From Stomoxys calcitrans (taxonomy: Eukaryota > Arthropoda > Insecta > Diptera > Muscidae): a stretch of DNA of 64,000 bases. Position numbers and translations under genes: made by a program. This document shows positions 44,830 to 54,347 of the stretch, piece after piece. Under the pieces are notes generated by a model that saw nothing but the letters and a program-made list of their open reading frames with translations, was not told where the DNA came from and ran no database searches. The first letter of the stretch is position 1; each line of letters opens with the position of its first letter. The stretch is taken from positions 46,496,826-46,560,825 of the forward strand of contig NC_081554.1 in assembly GCF_963082655.1 (NCBI RefSeq), written 5' to 3'.

Positions 44830-44871
44830 TATGTTGCTTTAGATGTTGATCTAACTCAAGTGTTTAATTGA

Positions 44872-45800
44872 CTGTGAAACTTCTGTAGCCAGTATTACCC
44901 CATATTTCAGACTATGGGTTGTACGCATCCCTATGTACTGGCCGGTGGCCTCCTCAGTGTGGGAACGATAAATATTATCATATAACACATTTCAATTGGA
45001 TCGTAGTGCAATGTTATGACTACCTGTTTCAAGGACTTTGTCTTTCTCCTTTACATTCCACGTTCTAGACACCCATTATCGATATACAAAAGAAAAAACC
45101 TTTTCATTCATTACCAGCTGCAGTCTTCGTTTTCCACTGACTTAAATAATTTTAATCTCGGTGATTATTTCTTTTGACAGAGTGTGAAGGTTTTATCACT
45201 ATTCATTGCGCTATTTTATGTTTGAATTGCAGTTTTAATGATACTCTCGTTCATTTCAAGTATTTGCATTGAATATCGGTGAAAATGCTTGCATAAATAC
45301 AACAACAAAAAAGCCTCTTAAATCCAACAAATAAAATAAACCAAAAAAAAAAAAAAAATACAAAAATACATTGGACAAACAAAAACAATTTCTATGAGCT
45401 TTAATATTATTTATGATTAAATATTTTTTATTTGCAGGTGTACTTGTTCATACTCGTAGCTCTCCCTCCCTTTCATAAAATAACATTTTTTAATTTGACA
45501 AGTTAAGCTGGCGTGATATTGGTATTGCTTTTGGGCATTCAAACAAATCTGGTGGTGTTCTTATATTATAAACTACAATATAAGAGCCAAATGAGTGGCT
45601 CGTTTGCGATTAAAAAATATATTATTTTTATAACGATTGTTATTGATATCGCATAAGTATTTTAATGAGATTTAAATTATAAGAATTGTTAAATGTATTA
45701 ATTTAGCCATTGCGCCAGTAGTATGCACATGGAATAATGAAAATAGTGAGGAGATCAATTCGTTAGGCTAATAGCATTAACAAATAACAATGATAGTGTT
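44872..45800. other. Non-coding stretch, possibly the 3' UTR of the split non-LTR element at its start
   Basis: The first ~130 bp may be the 3' untranslated part of the retrotransposon. The rest is AT-rich with an A run near 45343 and no recognisable gene or repeat. Confidence 0.4.
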
Positions 45801-45841
45801 TGGTGCGCAGGGCCGAATCTTATATACCCTCCACTATAGAT

Positions 45842-46051
45842 CATTGCAATAGCAGGTTGTATGCGAATTATATTCTACACCACCACTGAGGTTCAGGGTA
45901 TTATAATTTTGTGCATTTGTTTGCAACGCTAAGAAGGAGAAGAGCTAAACTCATTGATAAATATACCGATCGGCTTAGAATCACTTCCTGATTCAATTTC
46001 GCTATGTCCGTCTGTCTGTCTGTCCATGTATTCTTGTGATCAAGGTACATA
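45842..46051 (+). mobile_element. Helentron-like repeat, type 2, 5' part, split by a retrotransposon
   Basis: 'tattctacaccaccactgag' with 'ttcagggtattataa' forms the 5' end, followed by 'accgatcggcttagaatcac', (GTCY)n at 46006-46023 and 'caaggtacata'. That last 11-mer is duplicated on the far side of the insertion, and the repeat resumes at 48198. A decayed 3' end in opposite orientation ('ggccgaatcttatatacc') lies just upstream. Confidence 0.75.
46041..46051 (+). repeat. Target-site duplication, left copy
   Basis: CAAGGTACATA, identical to 48187-48197, on either side of the non-LTR element. Confidence 0.85.
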
Positions 46052-46235
46052 GGTTAGGTTAAATGGGTTGCCCACCAAAGGTGAATTCACTCGGAAGCCA
46101 GTTTGTCCAATTGTAGTATCCTAGAGAGAGAAAGGGAAGAGAAAGAAAATGTGAGACCTCGGAGGTTATACACGAATAAAGAATAGACAGGAGGAGTGGA
46201 GGTAAAGAACCTCCTGGCCCTACGCAAGCATGGAT

Positions 46236-47096
46236 CTACCTACGCCGTGTTGGTAGCACCCCCCGTCGGAACCATCCTGTTCCCTCAACAAACCTCAGGA
46301 GACATACCAGAGGTACGTTCGCAAGTTCACCCAGATCATAGATGAATCGGCTCCCCAGAAAGGAGAGCCTACGTCTTTGCAGACCCAGAGAGGAACACAG
46401 CAAGTGCTCGATAGTCTCCTCCTCATCCTTATCGATGCAACTCCCACAGAAGTCATTGTGCGGTATCCCAATGCGTGCCGCCAAGCGGTCTATGTCACAG
46501 TGTCCGGTTAGGACCCCTTTCAAGGTACTCATCGACCTCTTATCGAACGCCAGAAACTCCCTGGTCCTCCTCTGGTCGATGACTGGCCATAGCGCCTTCG
46601 CAGTCCGGCAACTATCCACCGAGTCCCACCTCGCCATCAACGACGCCCTGGTCATCTCATCTACTGTGTTCAGTAGCTCGACAAATGACACGTAGGTAAG
46701 ACCGATAAACGGCCGGCTCGGCGCAGACGAACCCATCCTGGCGCACTCATCCGCCCTCTTATTTCCTGGAATCTCTTCATACCCAGAAACCCATGTCAGC
46801 GTCACATCGTGGGCCCGGAGCCTATCGAGGGCATCCAAACAATCCGCCCCCCATCTCGACCTCACCATCCTCGACCCCAAAGCCTTGAGCGCCGCCATAC
46901 TGTCCACATAAATTCTGAGTTTCGATGGCAGTAAGCCTTTTACCAGAATTTCTCTTGCGGCTATTGCAATGGCATAGACCTCTGGCTGAAAGACCGCACA
47001 CTCGTCCGGCAGTCTCAGAGACATACTGATATTGAGTGCATCAGTGTAGACTCCCAATCCAGTCCCTGACCCCTTCTTGGAGCCATCGCCCTTCAT
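46236..47096 (-). pseudogene. RNase H and C-terminal region of the I/LOA-like ORF2 (open but truncated)
   Basis: A 286-codon open frame. RNase H acidic residues are in place: Asp in KGDGSKKGSG, Glu in FQPEVYAIA, Asp in IYVDSMAAL and Asp in GNKRADECAR. RNase H removes template RNA during second-strand synthesis. A Cys/His cluster follows (CGSCIDKDEEETIEHLLC), typical of the C-terminus of these polymerases. It is the 3' part of ORF2 and the upstream frame is broken, so it is not an independent gene. Confidence 0.85.
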
Positions 47097-47105
47097 TCGT
47101 CCCTC

Positions 47106-48186
47106 TCAGGAAGCGCGACCGGCGGCGCAGTTCCGAATATAGGCCTGAATGGGCTGCATATTCAGCATCTCCTCCAGGCGTGCCTGCGGTGCGGATCTCA
47201 GTGCCCCTGTGATCCCGACGCAGGCCAGTCTCTGGACTTTCTCGAACTCCCTCGCACGCATCCTCTTCCCTACGGCATTCCACCATACTAGTGCTCCATA
47301 GGCCAGTACTGGTCTTACAACTTCCGTATACAGCCAATAAATCATCCTGGGAATCACCGCCCATTTCCTATCAAACATCCTCCTGAAGGAGTAAGGAGGA
47401 GTTCCTCTTCCAGGACAGTTGCTAATCGAGGACTATGTGCTTCGCCTCCTTCGACAGCCGCAGAGTGATCCCGTCCAATGATGCAAATCTGAACTCTGGT
47501 ATCATATATCTAAGAGTGAAGAGCACCAGCTCCGTCTACCCTGGGTTGGCCCTCAACTCATTTCTGATCGCCCATCGCGACAACCACCTCAGTGACCCCT
47601 CCATGATCTCACTGATCGTCGACAGAAACTTGCCTCGGACACGACGTCGTCCGCATAAACGATAATCCTCGTGCCTTCCCCACCGAGATCCATCAGAATT
47701 TCAATAAACACGAGATTCCATAGAATCGGTGGTCATCCGCCTTCTGACCACACTATCTCCCAGTTTCGCATTAATGATTCTGCCATAAAGCATATCATTG
47801 AGAGATTAATGGGTGAATCCGCTTGCGGTCCAGTGCGGCGACTATCGGTCCTATTCCCACATAATTGAAGGCCCCCTCAATATCCAGGAAGGCCGCTGAA
47901 TTGTAATCCTTCTGTCGTAGAGACGTCTCGACCTCCTATACCACTTCGTGAAGGGCCGTCTCCATCGACCTGCCTTTGAGGTATGCGTATTGCGCTTCAC
48001 TGAAGTTCTCCGTCGTCAGACCACCTCTCACCTTCAGGGCAATCAGTCTTTCCAGTGTTTTCAGCAAAAACGATGACAGACTAATAGGCCTATAATCCTT
48101 CGTAGCACTGTGGTTTATTCTTCCCGGCTTGGGGATAAAGACTTGACTTCCCTCCTTGTTCTTTGTATGTAGGACCATGCCTGCCT
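47106..48186 (-). pseudogene. Reverse transcriptase part of the I/LOA-like ORF2
   Basis: Minus strand: IPKPGRINHSATKDYRPISL...LERLIALKV...QYAYLKGRSMETALHEVV (48196-47936). A YADD box is legible near 47655 (cgtttatgcggacgacgt read on the minus strand). The thumb/connection is KWAVIPRMIYWLYTEVVRPVLAYGALVWW (47378-47290), then MLNMQPIQAYIRNCAA. Frameshifts occur near 47100, 47390 and 47935. Confidence 0.82.
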
Positions 48187-48367
48187 CAAGGTACATATAA
48201 TTGTTATAAAAATGGAAGCCTCAATTTTCGTCCGATTTGGCTGAAATTCTGCACATGGCTGAACTTATGCTCTTCAACTTAATTTATTTTGTAAAAATTT
48301 TTTACAGAATCCATGGTGGTGGGTTCCCAAAATTCGACCCGGCCAAACTTAGCATTCTTTTACTATC
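48187..48367 (+). mobile_element. Helentron-like repeat, 3' part after the retrotransposon, with right target-site duplication
   Basis: Starts with the duplicated CAAGGTACATA (48187-48197). It then has part of one unit ('attttcgtccgatttggctg') and a 3' end 'gaatccatggtggtgggttc', ATTCGACCCGGCCAAAC and TTCTTTTACTATC. The hairpin is partly decayed. Confidence 0.72.
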
Positions 48368-48370
48368 ATT

Positions 48371-49533
48371 TTTATACCCTCCACCATAGGATGGGGTATA
48401 CTAATTTCGTCATTCTGTTTGTAACTACTCGAAATATTCCTCTGAGACCCCATAAAGTATATATATTCCTGATCGTCGCGACATTTTATGTCGATCTAGC
48501 CATGTCCGTCCGTCTGTGCGTCTGTCCGTCGAAAGCACGCTAACTTCCGAAGGAGTAAAGCTGGCCGCTTGAAATTTTGCACAAATACTTCTTATTAGTG
48601 TAGTTCGGTTGGTATTGTAAATGGGCCATATCGGTCCATGTTTTGATATAGCTGCCATATAAACCGATCTTGGATCTTGACTTCTTGAGCCTCTAGAGTG
48701 CGCAATTCTTATCCGATTGGAATGAAATTTTGCATGACGTGTTTTGTTAAGATATCCAACAACTGTGCCAAGTATGGTTCAAATCGGTTCATAACCTGAT
48801 ATAGCTGTCATATAAACCGATCTTGGGTCTTGACTTCTTGAGCCTCTAAAGGGCGCAATTCTTATCCGATTTGAATGAATTTTTGTACGAAATATTTTTT
48901 TATGACATCCAACAACTATGCTGAGTATGGTTCAAATCGGTTCCTAACCTGATATAGCTGTCATATAAACCGATCTTGGGTCTTGACTTCTTGTGCTTCT
49001 AAAGGGCGCAATTCCTATCCGAATTGACTGAAAATTTGCATGACGTATTTTATGCTTACTTCCAACAGCTGCGTCAAATTAGGTTTAACTCTGTTCATAA
49101 CCTGATATAGCTGCCATATAAACCGATCTGAGACTTGACTTCTTGAGCCTATTATTATCCGATTTGTCTGAAATTTTGTACGACAGATTCTCTCATGACT
49201 GTCAACATACGTGTTTATTATAGTCTGAATCGGTCTATAGCCCGATACAGCTCCCATATAAATTGATCTCTCGTTTTTACCTTTTGAGCCCCCAAAGGGC
49301 GCAGTTCTTATTCGAAGTGGCTGACATTTTGCACAGGTCTCCAACATATAATTTAATTGTGGTCCAAACCGGACAATATCTCGATATTGGTCTAATAGCA
49401 GAGCAAGTCTTTTTCTTATGTATATCCTTTTTTGTCTAAGAAGAGATGTCGGGAAAAGAACTCGACAAATGCGATCCATGGTGGAGGGTATGTAAGAATC
49501 GGCTCGGCCGAACTTAGCACGGTTTTACATGTT
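48371..49533 (+). mobile_element. Helentron-like repeat, type 1, near complete
   Basis: 5' end TATACCCTCCACCATAGGAT with GGGGTATA, core 'ccataaagtatatatattcc', 'gatctagccatgtccgtccg' with (GTCY)n at 48504-48530, and six units of about 150 bp. The 3' end is 'gcgatccatggtggagggta', a decayed hairpin (TCGGCTCGGCCGAA) and CACGGTTTTACATGTT. It follows the preceding element's 3' end by only a few bases, head to tail. Confidence 0.85.
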
Positions 49534-49559
49534 TTTGTCTCCCTATGCAATGTATGGCA

Positions 49560-49805
49560 AAGTATTGTCCCTTCTTACTTTCCGCATTTATTGTCTGATT
49601 TCGCAGAAATTTGGTATATCGGGTTGTGTTAGACTCCATCCCTGTTCAATACGGTTCACATTTGGATGTAGCTGCCATATATTCCAATCTCTGAAATTTT
49701 GCATAATGAGTTCTGTTAGACTCTTCTATTCATACCGAGTATGGTCCTTCTTGGATATGGTAGAGATCGGACTATATTTAGACATGTCGAGCAAAAAACT
49801 TGTTA
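49560..49805 (+). mobile_element. Helentron-like repeat, type 3, fragment
   Basis: 'cgcatttattgtctgatttc', 'cgggttgtgttagactcc' and 'ggatgtagctgccatata' are type 3 unit motifs. A separate type 3 3' end ('atatccgaggtggtggccca', GCCGAACTTAATTACTTTT) lies at about 50275-50328. The sequence between 49806 and 50274 is not recognised. Confidence 0.6.
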
Positions 49806-50329
49806 AATTTTCAGCAGCTGGTGCACTTACTTCTCTGGTGAAATTATATGGCAATGTCCCACTTGAATGCGCTTACACTTTGTATCCGATTCAGCGTATG
49901 GGGAAGCGCAAAATGGAGAATAGGAAATCATTAACACTCCCATGTTCGTTTAAAGCGATACATGTTCTTGTCATTTATGATAGTGACAAACACTGAAAAA
50001 TATTGCTTACACACAGGAGTGCAACTATGTATGCGGATAAGGAAGCACCCGCTTACGCAAGAGCGCCAAAAATGCGCTAGTTTCAGCACTACAGTTTTTT
50101 GCATCTGAATAATCCATTTTAGCGCCGAATTCAGAGCAAGAAACAATTGCGCTTCACGGAAGAGCTTACAGCATGCACACAGAATTGTTAGAGCTTTCAA
50201 TGTTATGAAAACTTTTTGCTGGGTAACTGCTATGGGTTCTTGAAGAGAGTTTTTACCGTTTTGTGACGTTTAATATCTATATCCGAGGTGGTGGCCCAGC
50301 CGAACTTAATTACTTTTTTCTTGCCACCA

Positions 50330-51235
50330 TTTTGCCTTAGGTTGGTTTGTTCCCTTTCAACATTTTATGTGCGGACTAAGTCCATTTGTTAAATCTTACC
50401 CATTATATTACGTTTAATGTCATTCAATCAAATTCACCTGGAAAAAGTTGCGATACATTATCGCTACCAAATAATTGCTGTTATAACATTTTAATGATAC
50501 TTGTACTAATCTACGGAACACACATAAAAACTTTCGCCTATGTTCTTGTTTGTGGTTCAGAGAGAGAGAGTAGTCGTTAGGGAAAATTTTGTTAACCGCT
50601 CATATGATCTTAAGTCACGTGATAAACGTCACGGTCACAAACGAAAAAAATTAGTATATAGCACCCAAATCAATCAATTGTGATATGGGTATCATTATCG
50701 TCTGAGACTAATGGTATTGACAATATCACACAGAGTATTTAGCTATTTTTTGGCCATTAATGATAAGGATTAGTTTAATCTTTTCGTTGAAATTTATTTC
50801 CAACCCATTTTCGCTAAGTTGGGTATTAATAAACATTAGATTGAGTTTGTGATTTATATGAAAATCATAAATTATGTTTGATTATGACATCTCTGTTACT
50901 TACCTACCACCATTAATCGTATTTTTAAAACTTTGAAAAACAAGTTATGACTCATATCTAAATTGGAAAAAATCAACAAATGTATAAATTTGTTGAACTC
51001 CTAAAGGTAGGTTTACTCTATAAATCGGTAAAAAATTCGGTTGATATTCGCCATAAGAGGCTGCAAAAAATATAAAAATTAAAACTGGGCTTAGCCCGGC
51101 CGACATTGAAACTGTATGTTTAGAGCAACAGCCAGAGAAATTGCCTTCATCTTGGAGTTCCAAGCCATTGACACAGAACAAAAGCGTTTGCCATAGGGCA
51201 AATAATGTTTGACCTGTTACATGATAAAAATAATA
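50330..51235. other. Non-coding stretch, no feature recognised
   Basis: AT-rich, with no supportable gene. A possible decayed Helentron-like 3' end ('gcttagcccggccgaca') lies near 51088-51105. Confidence 0.4.
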
Positions 51236-51237
51236 AC

Positions 51238-51375
51238 AACTAAAAGGGTGCTAAGTTCGGCCGGGACCAGTATTATATGCACTCCACCATGGAGCACATT
51301 TTTGAAACTCATAACAAAATATCCTATGCAAAATTTCCGGTAAATCTGTTAAGAATTGCGCCCTCTAGTGGGCCA
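51238..51375 (-). mobile_element. Helentron-like repeat 3' end, inverted
   Basis: Reading on the minus strand it ends in the hairpin and CACCCTTTTAGTTGTT. The plus strand shows 'gtgctaagttcggccgggac' and 'atatgcactccaccatggag'. It lies head to head with plus-strand type 1 units starting at about 51376. Confidence 0.7.
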
Positions 51376-52170
51376 AGAAGTCCGATCCCCCAATTTGAAT
51401 TCTTGAGCGCCTGGAAGCCACAATTGCTGTGCGATTTAGCTGCAATTTTGCATGTTGTGTTCTGTTATGACTTTCAACAACTGTGTTAAGTAACGTTTAA
51501 ATCGGTCTATAACCTGATATAGCTCCCATATAAACCGATCTCCCGATTTGACTTCTTTAGCCCCTGGAAGCCACAAATTTCGTCCGATTTGGCTAAAATT
51601 TTGCACATAATGTTCTCTTATGATTTCCAACAACTGTGTCAAGTACGGTTCAAATCGGTCAATAACCTGATATAGATCCCATATAAACCGATCTCCCGAT
51701 ATGACTTCCTGAGACCTTGAAAGCCACAAATTTCGTCCGATTTGGCTGAAATTATTGTATGTATGTAATGCTCTGTTATGACTTCCAACATCTGTGTCAG
51801 AACGGTCCAAATCGGTCTATAAACTGATATAGCTCCCATACAAACCAATCTCCCGATTTCACTTCTTTAGCCTGGAAGCCACAATTTTCGTCCGATTTGG
51901 CTAAATTTTGCATATAGTGTTCTGTTATGACTTTCAACAACTATGTAAAATACCGTCTAAATTGGTCTATAACCTGATATATCTCTCCTATAAGCCGATC
52001 TCCCGATGTGACTTCTTGAGCCTCTGGAAGCCACAAATTTCGTCCGATTTTGCTGAAATTTTACACGTAGTGTTTGGATATGATTTACGACAACTGTGCC
52101 TAGTACAGTCGAAATTGGTCTCTAACCTGATATAGCTCCCATATAAACCGGTTTCCCGATCTGAATTATC
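51376..52170 (+). mobile_element. Helentron-like repeat, type 1, internal units
   Basis: Five units with 'gatatagctcccatataaac', 'cgatctcccgatttgact' and 'ttcgtccgatttggctaaaa' at about 150-bp spacing. Both ends are missing. Confidence 0.75.
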
Positions 52171-52172
52171 CA

Positions 52173-53796
52173 TTTTATACTCTACACGGCTACTGTGTTA
52201 CAGGGTATTATAACTTAGTGCATTTTTATACCCTACACCACCATTGTGGTACAAGGTATTATAACTTAGTGCATTTGTTTGTAACACCCAAAAGGAAGAG
52301 AGATAGACCGATTGATAAGTATACCGATCGACTCAGAATCACTTTTGATTCGATTTAGGTATGTCCGTCTGTCGGCCCGTCTGTCCATGTTAATTTGTCT
52401 ACAAACTACAGGTCGCAAATATCATCCGATCGTCTTCAAGTTTGATACAGGCATGTTTTTCGGACTAGAGACAAAGCCTATTGAAATTGGAAAAAATCGG
52501 TTCAGATCTGGATATAGCTCCCATATATATGTTCGCCCGATTTGCAGTAATAATGAAAAAAAATGGTCAGTTGTTAAGAGATTATCTCGAGATTTGACAG
52601 TAAGGATTTTTTTATGACTCTAGATATTTCTTGTGAATTTCATAGACATCGGTTCAGATTTAGATATAGCTCTCATATATATATATCGTCCGATTTTCCC
52701 TCCTAGAGCTACTGCAAGCGCATTTATTGACCAATCTTCCCAAAACTTCGTACAACGATTTCCTCGACGAACTCCACAGTATCTGAGGAGTTTGCTCGAA
52801 ATCGGTTCAGATTTAGATATAGCTCTCATATATATATTCGTCCGATTTGCAGTAATAATGCAATAAAATGGTCATTTGTTAAGCGATTCTCTCGAGATTT
52901 GGCAAGAAGGATTTTCTTATGTTTGTTGACATTAATGGTGGATTTCATTGAAATCGGTTCAGATTTAGATATAGCTCTCTTGCATATATATCCCCCGATT
53001 TTCGCTCCTAGAGTCACTGCAAGCGTATTTGTTGACCAACCTTCCCAAAACTTCGTACAACGATTTCCTCGACGACATCCACAATATCCACGAAGTTTGC
53101 TCAAAATCGGGTCAGATTTTAATATAGATCTCATATATATGTTCGTCCGATTTGCAGTAATATTGCAATAAAATGGTCTTTTGTTAACCGATTCCCTCGA
53201 AATTCGGCAGGAAGAATTTTCTTATGTTTGTAGACATTAATGGTGAATTTCATTGAAATCGGTTCAGATTTAGATATAGCTCTCATGCATATATATCCCC
53301 CGATTTTCGCTCCTAGAGTCACTGCAAGCGTATTTGTTGACCAATCTTCCCAAAACTTCGTACAACGATTTCCTCGACGACATCCACAATATCCATGAAG
53401 TTTGCTCGAAATCGGGTCAGATTTAAATATAGCTCCCATATATATGTTCGTCCGATTTGCAGTAATAATGCAATAAAATGGTCTTTTGTTAACCGATTCT
53501 CTCAAAATTCTGCAGGGGGGATTTTTTTATGACTCTCGACATTACTCGTGAATTTCATGGAAATCGGTTCAGATTTAGATATAGCTCTCATGTATATATC
53601 GTCCGATTTTCACTCTTAGAGCCACTTCAAGCGCATTGTTTGATCAATCTTGCCAAAATTTTGCACAACGCTTTCCTCGACGACTACCACATTATCTGAG
53701 AAGTTTGCTCGACGCATGAAGAACTTGACAAATGCGATCTATGATGGAGGGTATATGTACGATTCGGCCCGGCCGAACTTAGCGCGCATTTATTTG
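52173..53796 (+). mobile_element. Helentron-like repeat, type 2, with duplicated 5' end
   Basis: The 5' end motif is present twice in tandem (52173-52222 and from 52223, both ending 'gtattataacttagtgcatt'). It is followed by a short GTCY tract near 52362-52386, 'catgttaatttgtctacaaa' and about eight units with 'cagatttagatatagctctc'. The 3' end is 'gcgatctatgatggagggta', TTCGGCCCGGCCGAA and CGCGCATTTATTTG. The 3' hairpin is intact. Confidence 0.82.
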
Positions 53797-54323
53797 ATGC
53801 GACAGTTTCTACTTCTCAAATGTCAACCAATAAAATCTTCAAAAGTGACAGCTACCAAAATGCCGGGTGATTGCAAATAACACCTCCTGTTGGAAAACTC
53901 TTAACAATCATACGATAAAAGAGAATGCACGTTAAATATCACACCAGGATAATAATTTTTAAGCGGATATCAATTACTCCCCCTCTCTGTGTAGGGTAGT
54001 GCAAACGATTTTGTTAATTAAAATCCGGTTACCATGGATATTGCCAATTGAATTTAAGCTTGAAATTGATACAAAGCATTTAATTAATATGAAGTGTATG
54101 TGTAATCCAACGTGTTTTAACAAGCTAATCACAATTGTAGAAATTCAATGGAGTGACCAGGCATAATGCCATTTTCATTTTATTGAATGTTTTCCCATCT
54201 ACCAGCCCCCGCACCGCCTCATAAGCGAGAGAGGGTGAGAGAGAGAGAGCGCGCTCCCATTATTAATGTTTGCCACAATCTTGTTCAGCCCAATATTGAT
54301 TTTCTTTGTATTTTCTATTCCAG
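53797..54323 (+). other. Sequence upstream of Vha100, probably 5' UTR intron
   Basis: Repeat-free from the end of the preceding element to a pyrimidine-rich tract ('ttctttgtattttctattcc') and AG at 54322-54323, a good splice acceptor placed 24 bp before the start codon. The first, non-coding exon and promoter must lie further upstream, and I cannot locate them. Confidence 0.6.
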
Positions 54324-54347
54324 TGATAAATTCTACAAATCGCCGCC
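54324..54347 (+). other. 5' UTR part of the first coding exon
   Basis: Lies between the acceptor AG (54322-54323) and the ATG. It ends in CGCCGCC, a strong initiation context, which supports the chosen start. Confidence 0.7.

Larger units (their letters stand above)
39340..44871 (+). mobile_element. Non-LTR retrotransposon (jockey-like) split by two later insertions
   Basis: Segments 39340-40640, about 41990-43189 and 44830-44871 read in the same direction and in protein order. First come the ORF1 C-terminus (39340-39830) and endonuclease remnants (39830-40420), then a break at the minus-strand element (40708-41960). RT and thumb follow (42060-43180), then a break at the Tc1-like element (43190-44829), and finally the last ~14 codons with a stop at 44869. 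The ATC-TA/TA-TGTT join across the Tc1 element restores one continuous frame. Confidence 0.75.
46052..48186 (-). mobile_element. Non-LTR retrotransposon with RNase H (I/LOA-like), 5'-truncated, with 11-bp target-site duplication
   Basis: Minus-strand element. Its 3' end (plus-strand GGTTAGGTTAAATGGG, 46052) and 5'-truncated end (48186) are flanked by CAAGGTACATA on both sides. It has RT, C-terminal and RNase H regions. The host sequence is a type 2 Helentron-like repeat. A complete duplication and exact ends show a target-primed insertion that has not been rearranged since. Confidence 0.88.

Noticed and set aside
46236..47096. Stand-alone RNase H gene
   Set aside because: It is the C-terminal part of a non-LTR ORF2 inside an element bounded by target-site duplications.
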